The position numbers and the translations under genes were made by a program. The notes beneath the pieces were generated by a model. It was not told where the DNA came from, did no database searches, and saw only the letters and a list, made by a program, of their open reading frames with translations. A stretch of DNA of 22,124 nucleotides. It comes from Rickettsiales bacterium. Its GTDB lineage: Bacteria > Pseudomonadota > Alphaproteobacteria > Rickettsiales > UBA3002. Each line of letters begins with the position of its first letter. The stretch's first letter is position 1. The DNA lies in assembly GCA_947441895.1 (NCBI GenBank), contig CANEUT010000005.1, positions 1 to 22,124 of the forward strand, written 5' to 3'. Of this stretch, positions 1 to 6,706 are shown piece by piece.

Positions 1-1009
1 CGAACGGCGCCACCGCTTCTGGCCACACAATGCCATGCTCATCATGGCTGGCTTCAATAATCGCCCCCACCAGCCGCGACACGCCAATGCCATAGCAACC
101 CATGTGCGGCGTAATGGCCGAAGCATCATTGCCTGAAACTGTAACCCCCATGGCCTGCGTATATTTCTGGCCCAGATAGAACACCTGCCCCACTTCAATG
201 CCGCGCGCTGTGCGAAGTTGATCCGGCGGAAGGGGACACTGATCGGGCACGTGAAGCTCATCGGCGGCGGAATAAAGCTTGCGCTTTTCTTCGCTTGTCA
301 GGGTCATTTTTCCCGTGCGCGCATCGTCGAGTTTTGCATCATAATAGACCGCGCTTTCACCCGTGTCGGCAATCACGTGGAATTCATGGCTCAAGTCGCC
401 GCCAATCGCTCCCGTATCGGCTTTCACCGCCACGGCCATCAACCCCATGCGCGAGAAAATACGGTCATACGCATCATACATTTTGGCGTATTCCCGCTTC
501 GCATCTTCTACATCCACGTGGAACGAATAGGCGTCTTTCATCAAAAATTCGCGGCCACGCATGACGCCAAAACGCGGACGAACCTCATCGCGGAATTTCC
601 ACTGAATTTGATAAATATTCAGCGGCAGCTGCTTATAGCTTTTGATGTAGCCACGAAAAATATCGACGATCATTTCTTCGTTGGTGGGGCTATAGAGCAA
701 TTCACGGTCGGCTCGGTCATTAAAACGAAGCATTTCCTTGCCCAGCGCGTCATAGCGACCCGATTCTTTCCACAGGTCAGTGGGCTGAAGCGTGGGCATG
801 AGCAGTGGCACGCAGCCCGCTTTCTGCAGCTCATCATTCACAATCGCTTCAATATTGCGCAACACCGCCAGACCCAGTGGTAGCCACGAATAAATCCCCG
901 CGGCCTGCTGTTTAATCATGCCCGCGCGCAGCATGGCACGATGCGAAACAATCTGCGCTTCTTTGGGGTCTTCTTTCAGCAGCGGCAAAAAATACTGGCT
1001 TAGGCGCAT
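1..1009 (-). CDS. proS: Prolyl-tRNA synthetase, N-terminal 336 residues (gene continues past the left edge)
   Basis: Class II aminoacyl-tRNA synthetase that charges tRNA-Pro with proline in the cytoplasm. The translation begins MRLSQYFLPLLKEDPKEA. It carries class II motif 2 around FRDEVRPRFGVMRGREF followed by LMKDAYSF, and the motif 3 region GCYGIGVSRLVGAI. Only about a hundred residues separate these two regions, so the large editing insertion of the long bacterial form is absent; this short form is typical of alphaproteobacteria. The start at 1009 is preceded by GGAG about 5 nt upstream; another ATG at 1020 is in a different frame and hits a stop at once. It is the third gene of a minus-strand group after the DUF1467-like gene and a lipoprotein gene. 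A palindromic element lies just upstream, at 1024-1091. Confidence 0.96.
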   Translation of the reverse strand, partial: MRLSQYFLPLLKEDPKEAQIVSHRAMLRAGMIKQQAAGIYSWLPLGLAVLRNIEAIVNDELQKAGCVPLLMPTLQPTDLWKESGRYDALGKEMLRFNDRADRELLYSPTNEEMIVDIFRGYIKSYKQLPLNIYQIQWKFRDEVRPRFGVMRGREFLMKDAYSFHVDVEDAKREYAKMYDAYDRIFSRMGLMAVAVKADTGAIGGDLSHEFHVIADTGESAVYYDAKLDDARTGKMTLTSEEKRKLYSAADELHVPDQCPLPPDQLRTARGIEVGQVFYLGQKYTQAMGVTVSGNDASAITPHMGCYGIGVSRLVGAIIEASHDEHGIVWPEAVAPF

Positions 1010-1023
1010 ACACACTCCATGCT

Positions 1024-1091
1024 TGTCATCCCTGCGCAGGCAGGGATCCACTTTTTCTTTTAAGGCGATTCCCGCTTTCGCGGGAATGACA
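1024..1091. repeat. Palindromic element, family 1 (copy 1, intergenic)
   Basis: A 68-bp element bounded by TGTCATCCC and GGGAATGACA. It contains two internal hairpins: stem ATCCCTGC/GCAGGGAT at 1028-1047, and ATTCCCGC/GCGGGAAT at 1068-1087. The same TGTCATYCC...GGRATGACA ends occur at 4853-4957, 6707-6812 and, more weakly, 17986-18040. It lies between the lipoprotein gene and proS and ends about 5 nt before the proS ribosome-binding site region. Confidence 0.85.
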
Positions 1092-1110
1092 AATTTTAAT
1101 TAATAAATAC

Positions 1111-1130
1111 CCGAGCACTATGGCGCTCGG
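1111..1130 (-). terminator. Possible weak terminator hairpin after the lipoprotein gene
   Basis: CCGAGC (1111-1116) pairs with GCTCGG (1125-1130) over an 8-nt loop. Read on the minus strand, the stem is followed by a T-rich but broken run (GTATTTATTAATT). It lies between the lipoprotein stop and proS, so it might attenuate read-through into proS. The missing clean U-tract makes this tentative. Confidence 0.3.
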
Positions 1131-1169
1131 CCAAAAAAATGCAACGAATCGCTTGGTGTTATTTACAAG

Positions 1170-1787
1170 CTACTGCAACCAGGGAAGTGGCGCCGCCACC
1201 GGCGCAAACTGCGAACGAAGCGCAGGCTTCATTTTAGCCACTGCATGCCTGCCCGCCTGCCATGTTTGGCCCGAATTCCAACCTCGCGCTTGCATGCACG
1301 GCTCAATAATGCGCATGCGCAGTTGGTCGACCTGCATATTATGGCGCATATCTGGCTGAACAAATACCGTGGTTCCGCCATAATAAACCCCACGCGAAAA
1401 GCCACCCATCACCTCTTCGGTGTGGCCGTAATCATAGAGCGTGGGCGGGTACGTTGCATCGGCCTCGAACGCGCATTGGGCGCGGTCAGCACCAAATAGG
1501 GCATTCTGCTCGTGGTAATACGCCATGCATTTACCAAATTCCGACGTGCCCACCACGCCAAAGCTTTGGCAATATTGTTCATCGGCCGGTGTGCAGGCCG
1601 CAAGCAGCGTCAGCGCCAATCCCACCAACAAAAACCGCTTATCAGCTCCAAAAATTCGCTTTGGTAAAAAAGCGCGAAGCGATGGAGTCCGAGGAAACGA
1701 GTGTACAAAATGAGTACATGACGTTTCCGAGGGAGGCTTCATCGCAAGCAGATTTGAAGTCAAAGTAGAATTTGTGGAGCTGATCAT
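1170..1787 (-). CDS. Lipoprotein of unknown function carrying a 48-codon palindromic insert right after its start codon
   Basis: The mature part follows the lipobox LLAAC and is about 140 residues with several conserved-looking cysteines (YCQSFG, GKCMAYYH, AQCAFEA, EPCMQARGW). I do not recognise the family. The ATG at 1787 shares one base with the stop of the upstream DUF1467-like gene (TAATG) and is preceded by AAGGA at a good distance, so it is the likely start. Codons 2-49 come entirely from the palindromic element at 1641-1784. After it the reading continues KRFLLVGLALTLLAAC, a textbook lipoprotein signal peptide that lacks its own start codon. Without the insert the protein would begin MKRFLLVG. 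As read now, the signal core begins near residue 52, so export and lipidation may be impaired. An ATG upstream at 1796 is in frame but less well placed. Confidence 0.75.
   Translation of the reverse strand: MISSTNSTLTSNLLAMKPPSETSCTHFVHSFPRTPSLRAFLPKRIFGADKRFLLVGLALTLLAACTPADEQYCQSFGVVGTSEFGKCMAYYHEQNALFGADRAQCAFEADATYPPTLYDYGHTEEVMGGFSRGVYYGGTTVFVQPDMRHNMQVDQLRMRIIEPCMQARGWNSGQTWQAGRHAVAKMKPALRSQFAPVAAPLPWLQ
1641..1784. repeat. Palindromic element, family 2 (long form), inserted in frame within the lipoprotein gene
   Basis: A 144-bp inverted repeat. The ends are ATCAGCTCCAAAAATTC (1641-1657) and GAATTTGTGGAGCTGAT (1768-1784), complementary apart from one position. Inside are further arms: GCGATGGAG against the CTTCATCGC side, and GGAAACG/CGTTTCC. 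The apex hairpin is TGTAC (1702-1706) / GTACA (1714-1718). The apex AGTGTAC...GTACATG is shared with the elements near 2412 and 12791. Its length is a multiple of three, and on the minus strand it is open in the frame of the host gene. Confidence 0.85.
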
Positions 1788-2371
1788 TATTCGCATCCTT
1801 CTGGCAATACATTCTGACCGCCGATATTTTCACCATTCAGCGTGGCGCTGCCATCTTGTCCCACGGTAATAGTGCCCAAACCAATATCACTGCGCGACAA
1901 ATCAACATTATGGCTTGAGGGGTTTATCGTACCATCGGCTGCCGGTGGATTTAAATATTTTTCACTGGGAATGTTCAAGCCAATATTCACCTTATCCATC
2001 GAACCGAGAATTTTTGAATCCCCCCCCATGGTGGCGGGAGCAATTTTCTTATCACCAGTGCCGGTACCATCGCGCGCATTCACACCGGCAGGAGCCTGAT
2101 AGTTTTTAAGGGGGTTACAATCTCTTTTGCTGCCGGCATGATACATATCTTCGGCGCGGGCACTATTCGCCAACACATAAAAAAGAATGGCCGGAATAAT
2201 CGCCAGTAGTGTTGTCCATTTTATTTTCTTTTTTATCATTGGGTTCGATGGCGCTGAACGGGCATGCCCCACTTCTGGCTTGGCCGACGCGTGAGCGCGA
2301 TAAGGCAGCACCATAAACAGTACCATCCACCAGCAGACGATATAGGTAATAAAAAATTGCATGATTGTCAT
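1787..2371 (-). CDS. DUF1467-like membrane protein with a long C-terminal extension
   Basis: The first ~75 residues fit the short alphaproteobacterial DUF1467 family: an N-terminal membrane helix rich in Trp (TYIVCWWMVLFMVLPYRA), a loop with SAPSNPMIKKK, then a second helix (WTTLLAIIPAILFYVLA). Known members are about 90 residues; this one is 194. The extra ~120 residues are polar, rich in Gly, Asn and Asp, and should face the periplasm if the Lys/Arg-rich loop stays inside. I do not recognise the extension. The start at 2371 is chosen because GGTGGGGAC lies just upstream and the helix begins there; a longer in-frame reading to 2500 would only translate the palindromic element at 2412-2497. 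DUF1467 genes often lie next to proS in alphaproteobacteria, which supports the call. Function unknown. Confidence 0.72.
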   Translation of the reverse strand: MTIMQFFITYIVCWWMVLFMVLPYRAHASAKPEVGHARSAPSNPMIKKKIKWTTLLAIIPAILFYVLANSARAEDMYHAGSKRDCNPLKNYQAPAGVNARDGTGTGDKKIAPATMGGDSKILGSMDKVNIGLNIPSEKYLNPPAADGTINPSSHNVDLSRSDIGLGTITVGQDGSATLNGENIGGQNVLPEGCE

Positions 2372-2411
2372 GATGTCCCCACCCTGCGCATCTAAATTTC
2401 TACTGGCGCTG

Positions 2412-2497
2412 GCGAAAACAGCAGGTTTTGAGAACCGCAGCGCAAGTGTACGTCTTTGTACATGCGCAGCGGAAGCGCAAAAATCTGCTGTTTGCAG
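2412..2497. repeat. Palindromic element, family 2 (copy upstream of the DUF1467-like gene)
   Basis: Core of a long hairpin. The arms AAACAGCAG (2416-2424) and CTGCTGTTT (2485-2493) are perfectly paired, CCGCAGCGCA pairs with TGCGCAGCGG with one mismatch, and the apex is TGTAC (2447-2451) / GTACA (2458-2462). The sequence aligns base for base with 12822-12908 upstream of bioD. Weaker pairing continues outward to about 2393 and 2518. It fills most of the 229-bp gap between the divergent genes starting at 2371 and 2601. Confidence 0.85.
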
Positions 2498-2600
2498 CAA
2501 GTCAGTGGGGATTTATTAGCACCGAATATGCCAAATGTCACAAAAGCTTCATAATGATGCTTGTTAGTTATGTTAGAATGCAAGTCTATAGGAGTCTATT

Positions 2601-3578
2601 TTGGCCGATCTTGAGAAAACACAACATCAGTTACTTTCATCACCCACCGCCGGTGTAGCGGGGGAACATAGCGCCTGGTCGCGCCGTCTTTTCTCGGCGG
2701 GCTATAAGGGTCATATTCAAGGTGCCATTGGCGGTGCCACTATGTATGGCGCACTTGGCCTTGCAGTAGGAACCGTTGTGGGCCTTGCAGCATCACCGTT
2801 TACAGGTGGTGCCTCGCTCATGCTTATTCCAGTCATGGGTGGCATTGGCGTGGTTCACGGCGCTGAATCATTCTCACATATTGCCACCACCGCCGCCATT
2901 ATTGCGGAAGATTCTGAAATCAGCGAAAAACGCCGCACGCTGCTTGATCGTTATTACGATGATTCAACCGGTGAAGCCGAAAAAGCCGAAATTCAAAAAC
3001 AGCTCGATGCCACCACGGCCACCAAAAAACCCGAACATATGTTCCACTGGAAAACCGTGCTTATTGGTGCTGCCATTGGCGCTGCCATCGCTATTGGCCT
3101 TACATTACTCATGACATCCGGTGGCATTGGCATTCATTTTCTGCTAACAGAAGCCGCTGCAGGTCTTGGTTTACATGCAGCTGAAGGCGCAGGTGCAGCA
3201 GCAGGAGCCGTCGCTCACGTTGCCACACCCATTGCCATTGCCACCATGGGCGCGCTTGGTGCTGCGGTGGGAGGCCTCATCGGCCTTGACCGCGAATATG
3301 TTCGTCGTTGGATGGATGGTGCCGAAACCATTGTTGCCGAACCCCGCCACGTCACCGACGCCACTGCCGAACGCATTAAAGAAGTTGGCAAAATCACCCA
3401 AGCCGCCAAACATGACCAGCGCAATGTTAAAAACATTCCGGTTGAGCAAGTGTCGCCAGCTCCGGCTCCTGCCCCCACATCACCCGTGCCTGCTGCGCCC
3501 ACCACGCACGTCAACGCGGTAGATTTGCAAAACCGTATGGCCACCAACGAACACTCCATTCGAGTGCCCGCGGTTTAA
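2601..3578 (+). CDS. Unknown Gly/Ala-rich membrane protein
   Basis: I do not recognise this 325-residue protein. The start is TTG at 2601, with AGGAG 6 nt upstream; no ATG fits. Hydrophobic, glycine-zipper-like stretches lie at about residues 42-85 (GAIGGATMYGALGLAVG and onward), 147-175 (TVLIGAAIGAAIAIGLTLLM) and 185-228 (GAGAAAGAVAHVATP and onward). They are separated by a charged segment (residues ~100-145, with EISEKRRTLLDRYYDD). The C-terminus is soluble and includes a proline/alanine-rich linker at about 283-303. Such repeated Gly-rich helices occur in proteins that insert into or oligomerise in membranes, but no enzyme motif is visible. It stands alone on the plus strand, 21 nt from the convergent corC, at the place where lnt often follows corC in related genomes. 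Confidence 0.85.
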   Translation: MADLEKTQHQLLSSPTAGVAGEHSAWSRRLFSAGYKGHIQGAIGGATMYGALGLAVGTVVGLAASPFTGGASLMLIPVMGGIGVVHGAESFSHIATTAAIIAEDSEISEKRRTLLDRYYDDSTGEAEKAEIQKQLDATTATKKPEHMFHWKTVLIGAAIGAAIAIGLTLLMTSGGIGIHFLLTEAAAGLGLHAAEGAGAAAGAVAHVATPIAIATMGALGAAVGGLIGLDREYVRRWMDGAETIVAEPRHVTDATAERIKEVGKITQAAKHDQRNVKNIPVEQVSPAPAPAPTSPVPAAPTTHVNAVDLQNRMATNEHSIRVPAV

Positions 3579-3599
3579 CATTCATCGTTTTTATGATTG

Positions 3600-4496
3600 C
3601 TAAATAGCCACGCGCGTGAGGCGCACCTGGCGAATGCGCCGCGGGTCAGCCATTAAAATTTCAGCTTTCAGCGTGGGCTTCAGCATCACCATTTCGCCGC
3701 GCACCGGCACTCTGCCCATGGTAGAAAAGATAAACCCGCCCAGCGTATCAATATCACTCTCCTCATCGTCAATGAGTGATTCGCCAAGCGCTTTCTCAAT
3801 TTGTTCAATAGAGCTGCGGGCATCGGCTTCCAGAATTTGATCACCAATCCAGCGCATATGCGGGCTGGCTTCGTGGCCGTCATGCTCATCCTGAATTTCG
3901 CCCACCAGCTCTTCAAATAAATCTTCCATGGTCACCAAACCATCGGTGCCGCCGAATTCATCGACCACAATGGCCATGTGACAGCCCGAAACGCGCATTT
4001 TCATGAGCAAATCGACAATGCGCATGCTGGGCGGAATGAACAGAACTTCGCGCAGCACCTGATTGATAGAAAATACCTCGCCCGACGCCAGATACGGGAA
4101 CAAATCCTTCACATGAATAAAGCCCTCGATATGGTCGAGTGAATCATTATAAACGGGAATGCGGGTATGGCCGATTTCAATGACGTGCTTTTTCAGCTCG
4201 TCCATCGATACGTCATGTTCCAGCGCCATAATATCGGAACGCGGCACCATAATATCGTGCACCGTCAATTCACCGAAATGGATCATGTTTTTGAGGATCG
4301 ATTTTTCTTCGGCGCTGATATCCGAAATGCCGCCCGATTCATCTTCCAGCGCTTCCTCGATCATGTCGATGAGCGAACCTTCACTGCGGCCATTTACCTT
4401 CTCGCGGAACCAGCGCGAAGCGCGGGTCAGCAACGACGTCGCTTCATAGGCAGCATTCGTTTTACTATCACTTTCAGAAATGGGGGAAGTCGACAT
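3600..4496 (-). CDS. corC: CBS-domain protein of the CorC/YbeX/TlyC type
   Basis: A 298-residue cytoplasmic protein of the short YbeX type without the DUF21 membrane domain. After a variable N-terminus comes DIMVPRSDIMAL (residues 81-92), which opens the paired CBS domains (to about 195). These include the characteristic VVDEFGGTDGLVTMEDLFEELVGEI. The CorC_HlyC transporter-associated domain fills about residues 210-295 (DTLGGFIFSTMGRVPVRGE). The family was linked to magnesium/cobalt efflux and, through its fixed neighbourhood with ybeY and phoH, to ribosome or envelope homeostasis; its exact activity is debated. It starts 9 nt after the ybeY stop, so it is the last gene of the miaB-phoH-ybeY group. 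No lnt follows. Confidence 0.92.
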   Translation of the reverse strand: MSTSPISESDSKTNAAYEATSLLTRASRWFREKVNGRSEGSLIDMIEEALEDESGGISDISAEEKSILKNMIHFGELTVHDIMVPRSDIMALEHDVSMDELKKHVIEIGHTRIPVYNDSLDHIEGFIHVKDLFPYLASGEVFSINQVLREVLFIPPSMRIVDLLMKMRVSGCHMAIVVDEFGGTDGLVTMEDLFEELVGEIQDEHDGHEASPHMRWIGDQILEADARSSIEQIEKALGESLIDDEESDIDTLGGFIFSTMGRVPVRGEMVMLKPTLKAEILMADPRRIRQVRLTRVAI

Positions 4497-4505
4497 GCGG
4501 CGATA

Positions 4506-5051
4506 CTACGACGATTCGTAAGGGTTAGCAATACCCATGCGCTTTAGCACTGAAATTTCAATCGATTCCATGGCGGCCGCCTCTTTTTCGGTCTCGTGGT
4601 CGAACCCCAGCAAATGCAGCACCCCGTGAATGGTAAGATGGGCAATATGCGCTTTGATGGGTTTTTTCTGCTCCGCCGCTTCGCGCGCGATGGTCTCGTA
4701 AGCCAAAACAATATCACCTAGTTGGCGCACCCCCTCTTCCACCGAACCATCCGGGAAGGAAAGCACGTTGGTGGGCTTATCTTTTTTACGGTAATTGCGG
4801 TTTAAGCTTTGCACCTCGGCATCATCGCTCAGCACAATGGCCACACTAACTTTGTCATTCCCGCGAAAGCGGACCCGGAGCGAAGCGGAGAGAAGCGAAG
4901 CCAAATCTTTGGCCTCGGAGTGCTTAGCCTGAGATCCCCGCCTACGCGGGGATGACAGATGGTCAAGCACCGCTTCCACCGCCCGCTTCACGGTTGGGGC
5001 AAGCCCTTTCCACCGTGCATCATGGGTGAGGATGGTGATTTCTATACTCAT
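4506..5051 (-). CDS. ybeY: Endoribonuclease YbeY with a 35-residue repeat-derived insert
   Basis: Zinc-dependent RNase family acting in 16S rRNA 3'-end maturation and ribosome quality control. The metal motif HGVLHLLGFDH is intact (His142, His146, His152), as are KDKPTNVLSFP (91-100) and LGDIVLAYE (111-119). The protein is 181 residues, against about 150-165 usually. The extra length is residues ~32-66, which are translated from the palindromic element at 4853-4957. Removing those 105 bp joins ...EAVLDH to QVSVAIVLSDDAEV, which reads like an ordinary YbeY. The insert lies in the N-terminal part, before the conserved strand, far in sequence from the active site, so the enzyme may well be functional. 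The start ATG overlaps the toxin gene stop as ATGA (5048-5051). Confidence 0.95.
   Translation of the reverse strand: MSIEITILTHDARWKGLAPTVKRAVEAVLDHLSSPRRRGSQAKHSEAKDLASLLSASLRVRFRGNDKVSVAIVLSDDAEVQSLNRNYRKKDKPTNVLSFPDGSVEEGVRQLGDIVLAYETIAREAAEQKKPIKAHIAHLTIHGVLHLLGFDHETEKEAAAMESIEISVLKRMGIANPYESS
4853..4957. repeat. Palindromic element, family 1, in frame inside ybeY
   Basis: A 105-bp element bounded by TGTCATTCCCGCG (from 4853) and CGCGGGGATGACA (to 4957). It has an internal inverted arm CCCCGC/GCGGGG at 4937-4951 and further self-complementary GAAGCGGA-type stretches. Length is exactly 35 codons, and the minus-strand frame through it has no stop. It shares its ends with 1024-1091 and 6707-6812. 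The encoded peptide begins LSSPRRRGSQAKHSEAK. Confidence 0.9.
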
Positions 5052-5323
5052 TTCTCAAACAAATCTGCATGGGTTCCGGTGCGTGCTAAATTTAGATATT
5101 GCCCATCATAAAAATAGACAAGCAACCAATCTGGCTCAATGTGGCATTCCCAACAGCCCTTATAATTTCCAGTAAGCTTATGAGGCCGATAGCGCGAAGA
5201 CAGCGGCTCACACCGAGCAAGAATATCGATCACAGTTTCTAATTTTCTTAGATCATAGGCACGTTTTTGAATACGTTTTAAATCTTTTTTAAATTTTGTA
5301 GACGGCTTACGCGCATAATTCAT
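5048..5323 (-). CDS. YafQ-family mRNA interferase toxin (RelE/ParE superfamily)
   Basis: A 91-residue type II toxin that would cleave mRNA at the ribosome. The family signature is clear: HKLTGNYKGCWECHIEPDWLLVY in the middle and ARTGTHADLF at the end, where the His of GTHADLF corresponds to the catalytic His of E. coli YafQ. The size matches YafQ (92 residues). Its start overlaps the antitoxin stop as ATGA (5320-5323), and its own stop overlaps the ybeY start as ATGA (5048-5051). The toxin gene is therefore joined to an essential-type translation gene downstream. Expression should depend on the antitoxin promoter, read-through from phoH, or both. The catalytic region looks intact. Confidence 0.92.
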   Translation of the reverse strand: MNYARKPSTKFKKDLKRIQKRAYDLRKLETVIDILARCEPLSSRYRPHKLTGNYKGCWECHIEPDWLLVYFYDGQYLNLARTGTHADLFEK

Positions 5324-5580
5324 TTTAGCAAATCTTCAAACATTTCAGCCGTTTTTGCATAGGCTTTTGCATTGCGATTGTTCCGCAAATCATCAATCGC
5401 TTGACGGGTTTCTTTGTTGGGTATGTTTACCGAAAACGGAATGGCCTTATGAAGCCCCACTTGTGCATAAAACATGCTAATCGCTTCCGATGCACTAATC
5501 CCCAATTTTGAAAACACAGCCTCTGCCGCTTTTTTTGTCTTGGGGTCAATACGTGTGTTAATGGTTGCAGTTTTAGCCAT
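5320..5580 (-). CDS. DinJ/RelB-family antitoxin
   Basis: An 86-residue antitoxin. The N-terminus MAKTATINTRIDPKTKKAAEAVFSKLG is a ribbon-helix-helix DNA-binding domain of the RelB/DinJ family. The acidic, charged C-terminus (about residues 55-86, ending AEMFEDLLK) would bind and block the toxin. The start at 5580 is chosen because GGAG lies 7 nt upstream and the family begins with MA...INTRID; a reading from 5613 would add unconserved residues and run into the likely operator. It overlaps the toxin gene by 4 nt. The antitoxin-toxin complex normally represses its own promoter; see the palindrome at 5605-5626. Confidence 0.92.
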   Translation of the reverse strand: MAKTATINTRIDPKTKKAAEAVFSKLGISASEAISMFYAQVGLHKAIPFSVNIPNKETRQAIDDLRNNRNAKAYAKTAEMFEDLLK

Positions 5581-5603
5581 GGCAAATCTCCGTTTAGAAG
5601 ACA

Positions 5604-5632
5604 AATGTAACACAAATGCATTACATGCGCAA
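5604..5632 (-). promoter_or_regulatory. Candidate promoter and operator of the toxin-antitoxin pair
   Basis: Read on the minus strand, TTGCGC (5627-5632) and TACATT (5604-5609) are separated by 17 nt. They form a weak -35/-10 pair about 25 nt before the antitoxin start. The spacer and -10 carry a perfect inverted repeat, ATGTAA (5605-5610) / TTACAT (5621-5626), and there is a direct repeat ACAAATG (5601-5607, 5612-5618). This is the usual place for autorepression by a RelB/DinJ-type complex. It lies in the short gap after phoH. Inferred from position and symmetry only. Confidence 0.45.
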
Positions 5633-5645
5633 GTCGCCCTTTCCG

Positions 5646-6689
5646 CTAGTCGTTATTGTCAACGCTGCGCTCTTCCGCATATTGCTTCTTTTTCTGATCC
5701 CAATCGTCATAGGCTTTGATGATTTTGGCAGCCAGCGGGTGACGCACCACGTCGCCATCGCTAAAGCGCACGGTTTCAATGCCGGGAATGGTTTCAATTT
5801 TCGGAATACAATCGGCCAGACCCGACTTCACATCTTTCGGCAAATCGATCTGCGAGAGGTCACCCGTAATCACCATGCGCGAGCGCTCGCCCATGCGGGT
5901 TAAAAACATTTTCATTTGGGTGCGGGTGGTGTTCTGCGCCTCATCCAAAATCACAAATGCATTGCTGAACGTTCGTCCACGCATGAACGCCAAAGGCGCT
6001 AATTCTATCTCTCCATCCTCAATCGCTTGCTGAACACGATCTGGGGGTATCATATCGAACAGCGCATCATAAAGCGGGCGCATATAGGGGTCGAGCTTGT
6101 CTTTCATATCGCCCGGAAGGAAGCCCAGTTTTTCACCCGCTTCTACCGCCGGACGCGAGAGAATCACCCGATCGACCTTTTTATTGATGAGGTGATACAC
6201 CGCCATGGCCACGGCGATATAGGTCTTCCCCGTACCTGCGGGCCCAAGGGCAAACACCAGGTCATTATCATACAGCGCGCGAATATAGTTCGCCTGAACA
6301 TGGCTATATGGGGTGATGGTTTTGCGCATGGTGCGAATGTAAACATCGGTATCCACCGCTTCCACACCGTGGCGGTTTTTTGGTTTCTTATCATTCACCG
6401 GCGGCATCATACGCACGGCGGCATCCACGTCGGCATCGGTAATTTCTTTGCCACTCTCGATTTGTTTATACAGCGATTGCATCAACTGTTCCGTAGCGTC
6501 GATATCGCGCTTATGACCGGTAATGGAAAGCATGTTGCCACGCGCCACCAGCTCCACATTCAGCATCTGTTCAATGCGCTGAAGCTGGCTGTCACGCTCA
6601 CCATAAAGCAGTGGCAAATATTGGTTATGCTCGAAAAAGACGTTGATGGTTTGGGTTTCGCGGGTAACTTTTTTATCCGGCTTGGACAT
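5646..6689 (-). CDS. phoH: PhoH-like ATPase
   Basis: A cytoplasmic P-loop NTPase of 347 residues, usual for the PhoH/YbeZ group. The N-terminal third (residues ~15-75, FFEHNQYLPLLYGERD and following) is the KH-like nucleic-acid-binding part. The C-terminal PhoH domain has Walker A GPAGTGKT (149-156), the SRPAVEAGEKLGFLPGD segment, and Walker B VILDEAQN (246-253). YbeZ works with YbeY in RNA processing in other proteobacteria. The start at 6689 has AGGAG about 10 nt upstream. That ribosome-binding site directly abuts the palindromic element at 6707-6812, which also forms the end of miaB. Downstream, a toxin-antitoxin pair separates phoH from its usual partner ybeY. Confidence 0.96.
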   Translation of the reverse strand: MSKPDKKVTRETQTINVFFEHNQYLPLLYGERDSQLQRIEQMLNVELVARGNMLSITGHKRDIDATEQLMQSLYKQIESGKEITDADVDAAVRMMPPVNDKKPKNRHGVEAVDTDVYIRTMRKTITPYSHVQANYIRALYDNDLVFALGPAGTGKTYIAVAMAVYHLINKKVDRVILSRPAVEAGEKLGFLPGDMKDKLDPYMRPLYDALFDMIPPDRVQQAIEDGEIELAPLAFMRGRTFSNAFVILDEAQNTTRTQMKMFLTRMGERSRMVITGDLSQIDLPKDVKSGLADCIPKIETIPGIETVRFSDGDVVRHPLAAKIIKAYDDWDQKKKQYAEERSVDNND

Positions 6690-6706
6690 GCGCTTCTTTC
6701 TCCTTT

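Noticed and set aside
507..522. A second parS-like site (half palindrome CCACGTGGAAC) in proS
   Set aside because: Only the right half fits the consensus; the left half misses several fixed positions, so it is probably coding chance.
218..883. Long open frames opposite proS, phoH, miaB and other genes
   Set aside because: They have no family features and lie entirely against well-supported genes; they are antisense shadows of codon usage.
1024..1091. CRISPR array or integrated element ends
   Set aside because: The palindromic copies are single and scattered over the window, with no regular spacing, no spacers and no cas or integrase genes.
2371..2500. Longer N-terminus for the DUF1467-like protein (start at 2500)
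   Set aside because: The extra residues are the translation of the palindromic element, and the ATG at 2371 has a good ribosome-binding site and fits the family start. Its similarity to the upstream reading of bioD is due to the shared repeat, not to homologous proteins.
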